Program-made: the position numbers and the translations under genes
Shown here: piece by piece, positions 8,749 through 19,656 of the stretch
Position numbering within the stretch: position 1 is the stretch's first letter
How the letters are laid out: each line of letters opens with the position of its first letter
The notes under the pieces: model-generated
Told to the model about the DNA's origin: nothing
Seen by the model: only the letters and a program-made list of their open reading frames with translations
Databases searched by the model: none
Source: Galeopsis tetrahit
Taxonomy: Eukaryota; Streptophyta; Magnoliopsida; Lamiales; Lamiaceae
Length of the DNA: 64,000 nucleotides
Direction: 5' to 3'
Assembly (NCBI GenBank): GCA_963675135.1
Contig: OY776121.1
Span: 59,479,265 to 59,543,264, forward strand

Positions 8749-11292
8749 TTATTGGGGTCCTGGGGGGTTAGTCGAGTTCAATGGAATCCAAATGTACATT
8801 GGAGTCCTGAACAAGTTTGATCTTCTGAGCTTTCGACCATATTTGTTGCAAAATAAGACCTTGTTGTCCTTATCTGGCCTATCAGTCGAGTTCGGGTCTA
8901 CTCTTTGGAGATAGCCTTTCGACTTGATCTCTACTTGAGCAGGCACTTGTCTATGATAGTCAGAGTAGGGTTTGTATGCATTAGGTCCATACGGTTTATA
9001 GACACGTTTAGGTCTTTCTTTTCCTTCGATATCATATGACAAAGGTGGAGGATATAGAACAGCTTGTGTACGATATTTTGGACCTTCCTGTCTAGGTCCA
9101 GACGAGTAGAGTTGAGACTGCCTTATGAAAGGAGGTCTAGACTCTTGTCGTCTAGTCCGTACTTGTCTAGTACTAGTCTCCTCGGGATACCAATCCTCGT
9201 ATCTGACCTGGTTGGGTCGTCTACGATTAGTGGTCCTTGGAAGATTAGTTCTAGGTTGAACAGGCTTGTTGTTACCATTCTTTTTACCTCCTTTGGTAAT
9301 TGGAATGTTAACTCGAGCTTGTTTTGGTACAGTACCTTTAGATGGAGTATCAATATCGTATATCATTGGTTCTTTTCCTTTATCATTAGTCAAAGAGCTT
9401 GAGATGAAAATAGTAGAGTTCTTAGGAACTAGAGTAGACAGGCTTGATGTCTCAGCACCTAAGCCTGTCTTGTCAGCAGGAGCCCTATACCTATCTGACA
9501 GTTCAAGGTTAACCTTTGAAGAGTTAACCAGGTCAGTAAGTTTAAGGTCTAGAGTGACAACCTCGGTTTCTAAGAACTTATTACGTTCTTCAAGCTTTTT
9601 GCACTTGCTTTTTAAAACATTGAAATCATGTTTCTCAGTAGCATGTGTCTTAAGTAGGTCTTGATACAACTTGTCTGTCAATGCACACTTGTCTTTAAGT
9701 TGCCTCAACTCTTCTTGCAAGCGTTCATTTAGGACTGTTATATTAGGATCTACTTTAGACTGAGCTTCCTTAAGATCAATGATTTCTTGTCTTAAGATGA
9801 TGTTTTCGTCACTGACTTCAATGATTGCCTTGTTGGCAAGTAGGAGGTCGTCTTCAACTGCACTAGTAGAGTGCTGAAGGCTACTCCCTACTTTGCTACT
9901 GGCAGTGTCACTTTCATCAGATTCTGATTCATCACAAGATTGAAAAGATGTTGCAGATGATACCTCTTGGTCGATTTTAGCCATGCAACATAGACCATCA
10001 TCTACTATGAAAGCTTCATCGTGATCTGGTTCAGACGGGTAGCTAGATGAGGATGATGGCAACTCGTTTGAGTCAGACTTAGAGTCATCATTGGCCATCA
10101 TTGCCTTCTTGCCACGGTTGTATCTTCTTTCCCTTCGTGCTTTGCGTTCTTCTCGATCATCAGTGCTCAGGTCTGGACATTCATATATGTAGTGACCTGG
10201 CTTTTCACAGTTATAGCACAAGAGATCATTAGTAGCCTTTTTAATAGGAGAGATATTCCTTCGTTTATCACGTCTATCAGAACGTGTAATCTTCCTACCA
10301 TCAGACTCTCTATCTTGTCTGTTACCTTTCGAGACTTCGTCTCTCCTTTCGGACGAGTTTCGGTCTCGTCTAGTCTCAGACGAGTTCTTAGAAGTAGACC
10401 CTCTATGCTCTCTATAGAACTTCTTATATCTTCCGAAACGTTTATTCAGCCTATCAAACTTTCTAACCATGAGGCTTACCTGATCTTTCAGACTAAGATC
10501 AGTATCTAACTCGTCTTTCACAGAAGTAGACCTCGTCTTAGACTTCGACCTGTCTACCTTAGACGAACTAGTCTTAAAAGCAACGTTCTTAGATACAGCA
10601 TGTTCTCTGTCACTGCTTACTATAGGTTCATCTTCGTCTAAATCAAACTCATGGGCCTTTAGAGTTTGAAACATGGTTTCTGCTGTCCATACATCTATAT
10701 CTTGGGTATTCTTAACAAGCATTTTTACCATTTTCCATCGACTATCAAGGCTTTTGAGAATCCTAAGATTGATTTCTCGTGGAGTATAAGATTTACCAAG
10801 GACTTCCAAGTCATTCATGATTTTGGTAAAACGAGTATCCAACTGGTCTATAGTTTCGCCAGCTTTCATATGAAATGATTCAAATCTTTGGACTGCAGTG
10901 GAAAGCTTGCTTTCTTTGATTAGGGATGTTCCTTCACAAATGATAGCTAAGCGATCCCACATTTCTTTGGCAGTTTTACATTTTAACACTTTTCCCAGAT
11001 ACTCGTTAGGAAGAGTGTGTAAGATGTAATTCTTGGCCAAGCTATCCAAATTATTCTGTCTCATTTCTTCTGAGGTTAGTTCTGACCTTGGTTTCTTGAC
11101 GAGTGTACCCACGGGTTGATTTGTGTCAAGGGCAGCAGTATTGGGGATCATGGTCACTATCGGACCTTCAGTGATGACGGAGATCATTAAGTCGTGAGTG
11201 GAACTAAAGATGGCTTCCATCCTTAGTTTCCAATAGTCATAATCTTGAACCTGGAACTTAGGCAACTTGTTAGCGCTGATTTCAAGAGACAT
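8749..11292 (-). CDS. gag: Gag of element A
   Basis: An 847-residue Gag, long for copia but usual in Sireviruses. The N-terminal ~240 residues are the copia-type Gag region (…YDYWKLRMEA…, MWDRLAIICEGT, LDTRFTKIM). A basic Arg/Ser/Lys stretch (about 245-345) precedes one CCHC zinc knuckle at about 359-372 (CYNCEKPGHYIYEC). The C-terminal half has acidic and coiled-coil sequence followed by a basic Pro/Arg/Tyr-rich tail. Gag would form the virus-like particle and bind the RNA. It starts 199 bp after the 5' LTR and ends 20 bp before the pol ATG, in a different frame. Confidence 0.9.
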   Translation of the reverse strand: MSLEISANKLPKFQVQDYDYWKLRMEAIFSSTHDLMISVITEGPIVTMIPNTAALDTNQPVGTLVKKPRSELTSEEMRQNNLDSLAKNYILHTLPNEYLGKVLKCKTAKEMWDRLAIICEGTSLIKESKLSTAVQRFESFHMKAGETIDQLDTRFTKIMNDLEVLGKSYTPREINLRILKSLDSRWKMVKMLVKNTQDIDVWTAETMFQTLKAHEFDLDEDEPIVSSDREHAVSKNVAFKTSSSKVDRSKSKTRSTSVKDELDTDLSLKDQVSLMVRKFDRLNKRFGRYKKFYREHRGSTSKNSSETRRDRNSSERRDEVSKGNRQDRESDGRKITRSDRRDKRRNISPIKKATNDLLCYNCEKPGHYIYECPDLSTDDREERKARRERRYNRGKKAMMANDDSKSDSNELPSSSSSYPSEPDHDEAFIVDDGLCCMAKIDQEVSSATSFQSCDESESDESDTASSKVGSSLQHSTSAVEDDLLLANKAIIEVSDENIILRQEIIDLKEAQSKVDPNITVLNERLQEELRQLKDKCALTDKLYQDLLKTHATEKHDFNVLKSKCKKLEERNKFLETEVVTLDLKLTDLVNSSKVNLELSDRYRAPADKTGLGAETSSLSTLVPKNSTIFISSSLTNDKGKEPMIYDIDTPSKGTVPKQARVNIPITKGGKKNGNNKPVQPRTNLPRTTNRRRPNQVRYEDWYPEETSTRQVRTRRQESRPPFIRQSQLYSSGPRQEGPKYRTQAVLYPPPLSYDIEGKERPKRVYKPYGPNAYKPYSDYHRQVPAQVEIKSKGYLQRVDPNSTDRPDKDNKVLFCNKYGRKLRRSNLFRTPMYIWIPLNSTNPPGPQ

Positions 11293-11491
11293 GTTTAAAC
11301 GAGTAGTCTAGTGCTAATCAGTTTTATGATCAAGAAGTATATGAGTCAAGAACAGGGAACAAGAAAACAATATATCAAGAATATTGATCAAGGACACGTA
11401 AGCAAATATGATCTTGGACTGAGATTTTCAACCAAGTCTTGAGTTGGTTATCAAGAAGCAGTAGTTCGTAAACCACTGCTCTGATACCACT
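11293..11491 (-). other. Leader and tRNA-Met primer-binding site of element A
   Basis: The untranslated leader between the 5' LTR and gag. Directly next to the LTR, on the minus strand, lies TGGTATCAGAGCAGTGG (about 11473-11489), complementary to the 3' end of initiator tRNA-Met, the usual primer of plant copia elements. Confidence 0.85.
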
Positions 11492-12811
11492 TGTAGGTCC
11501 CTAAGTTGAGTTAATATCGAGGGAAGCTAAAGAAAATGTCTAGAGGGGGGTGAATAGACTTTTCTAAAATCTTTCGATATATCAAAATTACAATGTGCGG
11601 AATACGAAATTAACAATGAGCCCAATTAAAGATTATACTCAACTTATTTCGAGAACTCTGTTTCAGTGTTTACTCAACTTGTCTTGTTCAGTTATGTATG
11701 TTTAACAAGTAAACAATTAATCAATTAACAACAAACAAAATAGTAAAGTAAATCAAACACGAGATTTATAGTGGTTCGACAACTTGTCTACATCCACTCT
11801 CACAAACCCAGTTGTGAAATTCTTATTAACTCGTCCAATGGAGTAATATGTTCTTGTAGCTTTAAGTCCCAAGAAATAAGACTTAGATCTTCTCGATTAT
11901 ATCTCCAGATATATCTTCGATCTTACTAGCTATTTTACAAGTAACTAGCAACTTGAAACAGTAAACGAAAAATAAAACTTCTCTTCGTTCAGTAGTAGCC
12001 TTCTTCGATCTTCACTTGTCTTGTGTAGCTTCACTTTCTGAACTTCAATCTCTGAGAGAAACTTCGAACAATTCTTCAGTATGTAGCTTCAGTATATGTA
12101 TTTCCAGTAGTCTTTGAATGATAAACACCTTGAGGTATTTATAGATTCTAGAAATCAAGAACTCAGTTAGTTGTAACCAACTCTTCTTGAAAACTAACTT
12201 CTAACTGAAACTTCTTATCCTTTCACGCGTTTCTTCAGTTAATTAGTTATTCCTTAACTAACTCCTTCAGTTTTATCTCCAATACGCGTTCCTGTAACTA
12301 ACTTTAGTCTTCTTGTCTTGTTGAGTCGTACCTGTCTTGAGTAGTAGTAGTAGACTGCGTCTTCTACTTATCTTGTGCAGTAGACTTATTCAGATTACAA
12401 CATAGAACTAATCTAGTCCTATCAACTAATCCTAACAAGACTATTACATTACTTTAAGCTCTTGTTATAAAGCTTAGTCAACTTAAAAAAACTTATACAA
12501 AGAATCTATCTATTACATTTAAAATCATGAGCTCTATACAACAATTATTCATAGCTCAATAACAATCTTAACATATACAAATAACAAATATGAAGTACTT
12601 ATAAATCGTACTTATCTCTCAATAATACTTGTCTTTTAAAAACTAGTACTTGTCTTGTGAATTCTACTGATCTGTACAAGACGACTTCAACTTAACTAGA
12701 CTAGATCAGTCAACACTTAGAAAATATTCAAGTCTTCTTTTGGCTTATCAAAACTTCATCTTTTATCTTTTATCATCATTTAGGACTTGTTCTAGGATTC
12801 ATATCCCAACA
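11492..12811 (-). repeat. 5' LTR of element A
   Basis: 1,320-bp LTR. On the plus strand it starts TGTAGGTCCCTAAG and ends ATATCCCAACA, giving TG…CA ends. It adjoins the primer-binding site on its left and foreign coding sequence (12812) on its right. The likely 5-bp target duplication is ACCAC (12812-12816), which cannot be checked because the other flank is outside the window. Confidence 0.88.
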
Positions 12812-13545
12812 ACCACTATCCTATAAAGCAAGATTGCTTGATCCTTTGTCACTTTGGTTGAGTTGGTAGAGGGTATCCAGTTATAAACAATCAGCTTATG
12901 CAGTACAGAATAAAGAGATGTAAGGTCCTTAGCTAACATTCCATTTTTCCACTTAGTCAATAAACCACCAGTTATAGAAATAGTAACAACATCCAAATCA
13001 GGTTCATCATCATCAAGTACTAGTTCTATGCCTAAGAAATCATTAATCAACTCTAGGGTAAATGGAAATGTACTCCCCCTAAACTGTACATTCCCATACC
13101 AACAGGAACTCCTCCTACCATTACTCTTTCTCAAACAAGCATAGAATTCATAAACCCAATCAGAAACAAAGGTATCGCACAAAGTCAGAGCTTTCATCAG
13201 TTTTCTATCCTCTAAGAATTGAATCAAATTCTTACTCTCAAAATCAGAAACATGAATTCTCCTTTCCATCAACAGTTTTCTCCTAGACAACTTAGTAATT
13301 TTATCTACTAAACCATCAAGATCAGAATCATCAGGTTCAGAATTACCTTCCACAGAATCTCCTCCTTCAGAGTTTGATTCTTTGTCCTCCTCAGAACTGG
13401 ATTCAGCTTCCTTTCCAGAGCTTTTGTCAGAAGCTGCACTGCTCGAATCATCCCCATCATCAGGTTCGAGAGGGATGGAGATGACGGTTGTGAGTTTGAA
13501 ATTGGAGAGTGGTTTCTGTGAGGTATTTTTCTTGTTCCCTGCCAT
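12812..13545 (-). pseudogene. Truncated extra ORF of a third Sirevirus-like element
   Basis: An ORF starting MAGNKKNTSQK at 13545 is cut after about 244 codons by insertion of element A; the few codons left of 12812 belong to the LTR. After an acidic Ser/Asp/Glu-rich stretch (about residues 25-80), residues ~105-180 contain W-x(3)-FYA, YGNVQFRG and LINDFLGIEL. This matches the pattern of the 'putative plant transposon protein' domain also seen at 2012-4576 and 33140-35224. It is therefore the same type of downstream ORF from another element, not a host gene. The rest of that ORF would lie beyond the left end of the window. Confidence 0.65.
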
Positions 13546-14428
13546 TTAAACTCAAGAATTCGAAAAGATAATTATCACAAGAATCGAGACACACAATTAG
13601 CTTATAAATAATCTGCCAAAGCAATACTCAACTTACTCAATTAAATTACACAGCTTAGAAAATCACAAAATGGGAGTATTTATAGAGAGAGCTTAGTAGT
13701 TGGAATAATGTACGTGGGATTAAGGCTTGACTTAAAGAAAATTCTAGACTAACTCGATAATGCTCCACAAATTCAGCCACAAGTAATATCATGGGTGAGT
13801 TAGTGGGGTAAAATTCTAATTAATAAATTAATTAAATTTAGAATATTCTAGAATTAATTAAAAAATAAAAATGCGTATCATCTGAAATAATAAAAGGATG
13901 TGGTTAGTATAATTATAAATAAATAAAATAAATTCCTACAATTAATTAAATAATTACAACTTATAAAAATATAATCGAATCATGTAATGTTGTGCTCAAG
14001 GATTTGACATACACCTCAACATTGGTTTTTCACAGGTTTTACCTATCCAATGTAGCCAGTTTTTCAGCATTTTTCTTTTCATTTTATTTCCTCCTTTTGT
14101 GCTATAGCATCTAATTCGTATTGATCCATTGTTCTTGTAGAGTACATCGTAGTAGCGAACTATGTGCCCCATACTTACTTAATGGATTACGAATCTCTTG
14201 ATGTTTTACCAAAATTCACCTTTGGAAAAGAAGGCATCGTAGTAGTGAACTCCGTGCTCCATAGTTACTCAGTGAATTTGTACATCTTTTAGTATGCTAT
14301 AACATTCTCAAATAAGAAATAAATCAAAATTATAATTACTATACCACCTTAGGCTGTTGTCCCAAATGCTACCGCATTTGTGACAACATCCTCTCAAGAA
14401 TTATTCAGATCTTACACATACCAAGAGT
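13546..14428. other. Non-coding remnant upstream of the truncated ORF
   Basis: 883 bp with no ORF. Near 13680 a TATTTATA box lies about 130 bp upstream of the ORF start on the minus strand, so it could be the promoter or pol-ORF spacer of the third element. Around 14145-14275 a ~45-bp sequence beginning CATCGTAGTAG is present twice, about 85 bp apart, with several differences. The rest is AT-rich and shows nothing recognisable. Confidence 0.4.
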
Positions 14429-15893
14429 GTTGGTCCCTGAGACGAGTGTAAGATCAGCTGACTTGATATCTGCTGATGGTGTGGAAAATATACTAACTCT
14501 TCAAAGTAACTAGTCCGCTGATTTCACTAGGGGCCTAGGACTAGTTAGTCGGCTGATTAATTACCTATCGGAGTTAAGTGCGGAATTGTAGTGTGCCCAT
14601 AAAGATTATACTCGTCTATTTATTAAATACAGTGTGTAAAACATTTTATGCACAAATATGTATGAAAAGACTTGAAAATAAAGTGCAGAAAATGTAAATA
14701 ACACAGTGATTTATAGTGGTTCGGATATACGTTCCTACGTCCACTCTCACGTTCCTAAACGTGATGTTTAATCCCTTTAATTTACCAAAAATTACAAGGG
14801 CTTGTCCTTTATAGTCCCAAGGGTAGGACTTTGAGATCTGAACAGTCCTAACTGCTGCGGTCTCCACAAGTGATTGGAAGCACTTGCACTTTACAAGTGA
14901 GTTGCGAGCACTTGCACTCCACAAGTGATTATATAGCACTTGTACTCTTTATAGTGACGAACACTCAACTTGGCTTCCAGGGGTTTATGGTAGAAGGTGG
15001 GTTTTGTGTATATGAACTAGGTGAGAATTCCCCTTACAATCTGTTTTAGCCTCATGCTAGGATTGGGAAATTCTCTCTAAGCTATGGATATATATGAGTG
15101 GTTAAACTGGCTTAGATGGTATGAGTTTACTCACTGGGGATGAGGTGATGCATGTTGAATCTTCATGAACAATCTTCTTAAGCTCTTCTTATTTATGGAC
15201 TTTATGACCTTTGCTCGACCTCTGCATCTCACACCTCTTCACACTCCCAATGATGTATGGACTCATTTATATAGTGTTGAGATTTGAATGTTACCGTTGG
15301 ATGATAGCATTCAAATCTCCACTAATTTAGGAATTGGCAATCTCTTGATATGATATGATTGAATATTACCATTGTCATGTAATTTCAATCATATCTTTGA
15401 CTTTCCTTTCTTGTGCACAAATCATGTCAATCCTTGACTTCAGCTCTGATTGGCCTTCCTTTAATTGTGGAAAAAGACTTCTACTCTGCTGGTAAGAAGA
15501 CTTCTACTCTGCTTGTTAAGAAGACTTCTACTCTGCTTGTAAGAAGACTTCTACTCTGCTGGTAAGAAGACTTCTACTCTGCTGGTTAAGAAGACTTCTA
15601 CTCTGCTTGTAAGAAGACTTCTACTCTGCTGGTAAGAAGACTTCTACTCTGCTTGTGTATACTCATCTTGCTCTTACTCTTCTTATCCTATAAGCTGAGT
15701 TCAACTCATCTTATCGGGAGACTTCTGGTCTTGGTCTTCTCTTCTCTTCTTGAGCATTGACATGTCTTCTCTTCTAACCAGAGTCCTATATATTACAAGA
15801 TGTATAATAAAGTTGTCTATACAATGCAACTTATCATATTACATGTTTGATTTGGTTTATCAAAACTAAACTAGGGATATTCATATCCCAACA
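14429..15893 (-). repeat. 3' LTR of element B
   Basis: A complete 1,465-bp LTR with TG…CA ends (TGTTGGTCCC…CATATCCCAACA). It includes a 23-24-bp minisatellite at 15474-15657 and a TTTATATAG promoter-like motif near 15270. The 97-codon ORF found once in each LTR (14646-14939, 16849-17142) has no recognisable domain. Confidence 0.82.
15474..15657. repeat. Minisatellite AAGACTTCTACTCTGCT, eight copies
   Basis: Eight head-to-tail copies of a 23-24-bp unit, AAGACTTCTACTCTGCT followed by a GGTAAG or TGTTAAG spacer. They lie within the LTR of element B. The corresponding part of the other LTR has been lost, so whether the expansion is family-wide cannot be judged here. Confidence 0.9.
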
Positions 15894-16630
15894 ATTTTCC
15901 CCTTTTTGATATAACCAAATCATCTAACATTAATTGAAGCAATAAAGAACAGACAGTGCTAGAGTCCATATAATAGTGCAAAAGAGTAAAAACAGAAGGC
16001 TTTTGTATGAGGACAATGAGAAGTTGTCATCAGATGAGATAATTAGCTGTTATCTCCAAAAGCTAAGAAGATGAGTTTTATTAATATTGCACTTTACAAG
16101 CACGGACTCACCTAATCAGCTATTACAAAGGTCTTCTTATCTACTCTTCAGCTGATATGTTGCAAATCAGACGACTTCCAATTAAGCTCTTCTTGCCTTC
16201 AGGTATTCTAACAACTTGATCATCTTGATATCCTCTTCTTGCTCATACGCGTGTAAATCCAGATAGGGCTAGAACTCCGTTGAGCTGAAGTTCCCCCTTA
16301 GTTGTTGACCTGTTCTTAACACACAATAATCCAAATACATGCAAGTATGATTTTTATGAAAACAGAATGCATGCAAAACAGTTTTTCAAAAATGGATCTA
16401 TTCAGGTGACCATTGAAAATAATAAAACGTGTTTTTGATGGCTCAAACGATGGAATTTGGCCAAAAAGCATTACACGTAACTGCATAGTAGTGAGTTCGA
16501 TTCAAAACATTAATTCCACTTTAAAAAGTGTACTCACACGCTAAATTCTGAAAACAATAGAAAAGTGCAGATTTTCGAAAATAAAAAATTCAAAGCAATG
16601 GTCTTTTGAACACACGGTTTTGATACCACT
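15894..16630 (-). other. Non-coding interior of element B
   Basis: 737 bp between the LTRs with no gag or pol similarity. It holds the PPT at the left end, the tRNA primer site at the right end, and an extra PPT-like tract TAAGGGGGAA (minus strand, about 16290-16300) like those in elements A and C. This leaves only the sequences needed in cis for replication. Confidence 0.6.
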
Positions 16631-17522
16631 TGTTGGTCCCTGAGACGAGTGTAAGATCAGCTGACTTGATGTCTGCTGATGGTGTGGAAAATATACTAAC
16701 TCTTCAAAGTAACTAGTCCGCTGATTTCACTAGGGGCCTAGGACTAGTTAGTCGGCTGATTAATTACCTATCGGAGTTAAGTACGGAATTGTAGTGTGCC
16801 CATAAAGATTATACTCGTCTATTTATTAAATACAGTGTGTAAAACATTTTATGCACAAATATGTATGAAAAGACTTGAAAATAAAGTGCAGAAAATGTAA
16901 ATAACACAGTGATTTATAGTGGTTCGGATATACGTTCCTACGTCCACTCTCACGTTCCTAAACGTGATGTTTAATCCCTTTAATTTACCAAAAATTACAA
17001 GGGCTTGTCCTTTATAGTCCCAAGGGTAGGACTTTGAGATCTGAACAGTCCTAACTGCTGTGGTCTCCACAAGTGATTGGAAGCACTTGCACTTTACAAG
17101 TGAGTTGCGAGCACTTGCACTCCACAAGTGATTATAGAGCACTTGTACTCTTTACAGTGACGAACACTCAACTTGGCTTCTAGGGGTTTATGGTAGAAGG
17201 TGGGTTTTGTGTATATGAACTAGGTGAGAATTTCCCTTACAATCTGTTTTAGCCTCATGCTAGGATTGAGAAATTCTCTCTAAGCTATGGATATATATGA
17301 GTTCACTCACTGGGGATGAGGTGATGCGTGTTGAATCTTCATGAACGATCTTCTTGAGCTCTTCTTATTTCTAGACTTTATGACCTTTGCTCGACCTCTG
17401 CATCTCACACCTCTTCACACTCCCAATGATGTATGGACTCATTTATATAGTGTTGAGATTTGAATGTTACCGTTGGATGATAGCATTCAAATCTCCACTA
17501 ATTTAGGAATTGGCAATCTCTT
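16631..17522 (-). repeat. 5' LTR of element B (truncated)
   Basis: The first 892 bp (plus-strand direction) of the LTR, ending abruptly within a sequence that continues in the other LTR (GGCAATCTCTTGATATG). From 17523 on, LINE-like sequence follows. Confidence 0.8.
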
Positions 17523-18095
17523 TTAGGGATGTGCAGTCCCCATATGGTCCGCCAGCGGCTCATTTAAATTTCTTTGTTGGATGGGCCTGCGCTGGTGGGG
17601 TTGTAGTTCAAAGAGGCAATTGCTCTTTTTATAGCCTGAGGAGGTGGTATATTCCCCTTTTTGTTCCACTTTCAGAAACTTGTATCCTGTTTCCCAGGGC
17701 CTCCAATGTGGATGAATTTGATGGCGTCACACTCGTATATCAAGAAATTGTTGCTCAACTTTTCGGGGTCCCAGGAGCCCTCCGATGTTAGGAAAGCCGC
17801 TACTTTATTGTTGCCTCCATATGAGATATTGGATTTGATTTTTCCTACGGCCAGCCCAGGTATCCACGCGTCCCATTTCGTGTTAATTGTCCTTCCGTCT
17901 CCAACTTTCCATAGGAGGCCCTCTTGGAGCAGGGGTATGCTCCAGCAAAGTGATCGCCAGATGTATGACAAGTTTGTCCCTGCTGTGGCACTAAGGGGAC
18001 CCACACAAAAACACATTTGATTGTTTTAACATCTAAGAGAGAAAATGCAGTGGGTGACCCCTCATTCATCAATGTTAACACGTGTAATATTTATG
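17523..18095 (-). pseudogene. LINE (non-LTR retrotransposon) fragment
   Basis: The minus-strand frame 17672-18016 reads WRSLCWSIPLLQEGLLWKVG followed by DGRTINTKWDAWIPG. This is the conserved segment after the reverse transcriptase in plant LINEs (W-R-S-I…G-x-x-W-x-V-G-D-G…W-x-D-x-W-x-P). Further downstream in another frame comes a G-x-Y/I-P…-like segment of the following zinc-binding region. Stops and frame changes show it is dead. Both borders are approximate. It lies between truncated element B and element C and may be the original sequence into which element C inserted. Confidence 0.65.
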
Positions 18096-18131
18096 CTAGC
18101 TAGATATATTTGTGTTGGATACATAGGTTTT

Positions 18132-18331
18132 TGTGAGAATGATGAATGTGAAAGATGATTATCATTGATAAGGGTGCTCCTATTTATAATACATTGATTA
18201 GCTAACGTTACGATTTACACTAATGACGATTTACCGTTACGATTTATACTAATGATGATTTACCGTTACGATTTACAATAAATGATTATATACAAGGAAG
18301 GTAGAGATAATCATAGAATTATTCCTTAATA
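18132..18331 (-). repeat. 3' LTR of element C
   Basis: A 200-bp LTR, TGTGAGAATGATGAATG… to …TTCCTTAATA on the plus strand. It contains three degenerate copies of TTTACCGTTACGATTTA. It is preceded by TSD GTTTT (18127-18131). Confidence 0.85.
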
Positions 18332-18339
18332 TTCCCCGT

Positions 18340-19656
18340 CAAGCGTTGCGTAGGATGTGGAAAAACGCAAAGCTTGGAACGCGGGAACTCGAACACCGGG
18401 CGAGGAAGGCTCTTTGTGAACATGTCTGCGAGCTGGAGATGAGATGGCACAAAGTCAGTGAGAAGTCTTCCGGATGTTACCATTTATCGCACAAAATGGC
18501 AGTCTATGTCAATGTGTTTTGCTCGCTTGTGGGCGATCGGATTTTGGCTGAGGAAAAGAGCACTTCTATTATCGGTTTGGAGAACCGGGCGATCAGGGGG
18601 AAGCTGACGAAGGTCCCGTAGGAGGTTCATCATCAAGATAATATCAGCAGCTGTGTTTGCCATTGCTCTGTATTCGAACTCACAGCTCGAGCGAGCAACA
18701 GTGGGTTATTTCTTAGAGCTCCAAGAAACGAGATTGCCTCCCAAGAAGATAGAATAACCATAAGTAGAACGACGCGTTTCAAGACACCGAGCTCAATCAG
18801 CATCCGAATAGCCTACAATGGATTGATCGGACCGGCGAGCAAATGAGAGTCCTTAGTGAATGGTGCCTTTGACATAGCGAATGATGCGCTTAACCGCAGA
18901 GCAGTGATCAACAGAAGGCGCCTGAAGAAATTGGCTGACATGATTTACCGCGAATGAGAGGTCAGGTCAAGTGATTGTCAGATATTGAAGAGCACCAACA
19001 AGCGAGCGGTAGAGGGTTGGATCTGAGAACGGGGCACCAGTGCTCGTCAAGGATTCACCAGCGACCAGTGGTGTGGCAATTGGTCAGGAGTCAGCGAGGT
19101 ATGCGCGATCGAGGATGTCACGAGCATACTTGGACTGACCAAGAAACAGGCCATCTGAAGTGTAAGAGATCTCTAGGCCCAAAAAATAGTTTAGGCGACC
19201 TAAATCCTTCAAGGCGAACTCCTTGTGTACCTGCGAGATGAATCGAGCAAGAAGAGGAGGATCATTGCCCGTAATGATAATGTCGTCCACATAGAGAAGT
19301 AGGTAGACAACGGACTTGCCCTTGTGAAGGAAGAACAGCGAGGAGTCGGAATTCCAGGCAGAAAAATCGAGGCTGAATAAGAAGGTGTTAAACCTTTTAA
19401 ACCAGGCAAGAGGGGCTTGCCGCAGACCATACAACGCCTTTTTGAGGCGACAAACGTGATCTGGGAAACGAGCATCAACATAACTAGGGGGTTGGGCCAT
19501 GAATACGGACTTATCCAAAACACCATTTAGACATGCATTTGTAACATCAAGCTGGTGGAGGGACCAGTTTGATTGGACGGCGATGGTTAGGATGATCCGA
19601 ACAGTCGCAGCCTTGACTACCGGGCTGAAAGTGTGGGAGAAGTCATCGCCGGGGAT
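18340..19656 (-). pseudogene. Element C pol, RT C-terminal part and RNase H (broken)
   Basis: Continues in the same frame as 19657-20868. The open piece 19084-19518 holds the RT segment with LKKALYGLRQAPLAW and the catalytic YVDD box (LLLYVDDIIITGND). Further left the frame shows YRSLVGALQYLTIT-stop-PDL, the RNase H motif YSDAD-stop-ARCLETRRSTYGY, and the ADMFTK segment. At least five in-frame stops occur in this part. Several replace Arg (CGA to TGA), Gln (CAA to TAA) or Trp (TGG to TGA) of the family consensus. This C-terminal part exists only once, because the tandem duplication starts at 19376. Confidence 0.85.

Larger units (their letters stand above)
322..12811 (-). mobile_element. Sirevirus-like Ty1/copia retrotransposon A
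   Basis: A large LTR retrotransposon read right to left: 5' LTR (11492-12811), tRNA-Met primer site, gag (8749-11292), pol (5441-8728), a long extra ORF (803-4576), polypurine tract, then 3' LTR (visible part 322-621). The order PR-IN-RT-RH in pol is that of Ty1/copia. The large gag, long LTR and additional sense ORF downstream of pol are typical of the Sirevirus (SIRE/Maximus) lineage. The 300 bp shared by the two LTRs look identical by eye, so insertion was recent. The 3' LTR is cut by another element at 322. The 5' LTR abuts the broken ORF of a third element at 12812, so this copy inserted into another retrotransposon. Confidence 0.9.
14429..17522 (-). mobile_element. Non-autonomous LTR retrotransposon B (long LTRs, short interior)
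   Basis: Two direct repeats starting TGTTGGTCCCTGAGACGAG lie at 14429 and 16631 and enclose only 737 bp (15894-16630) with no coding capacity. A polypurine tract (ATCAAAAAGGGGAAAATTG on the minus strand, 15891-15909) adjoins the left repeat. A primer site AGTGGTATCAAAACC (minus strand, near 16616-16630) adjoins the right one. LTR starts and PPT resemble the Sirevirus-like elements here, so it is probably a deletion derivative or parasitic relative using their proteins. The right (5') LTR is cut at about 17522. By eye the shared ~890 bp of the LTRs differ at about 13 positions plus one 27-bp deletion between ATGAGT repeats, so it is older than element C. Confidence 0.82.

Noticed and set aside
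14646..14939. 97-codon ORF present in both LTRs of element B (also 16849-17142)
   Set aside because: It lies within the LTR, has no domain, and its conservation only reflects the near identity of the two LTRs.
15474..15657. Possible CRISPR-like array (regular 23-24-bp repeats)
   Set aside because: No unique spacers; repeats are directly adjacent with short constant linkers, i.e. an LTR minisatellite in a eukaryotic genome.
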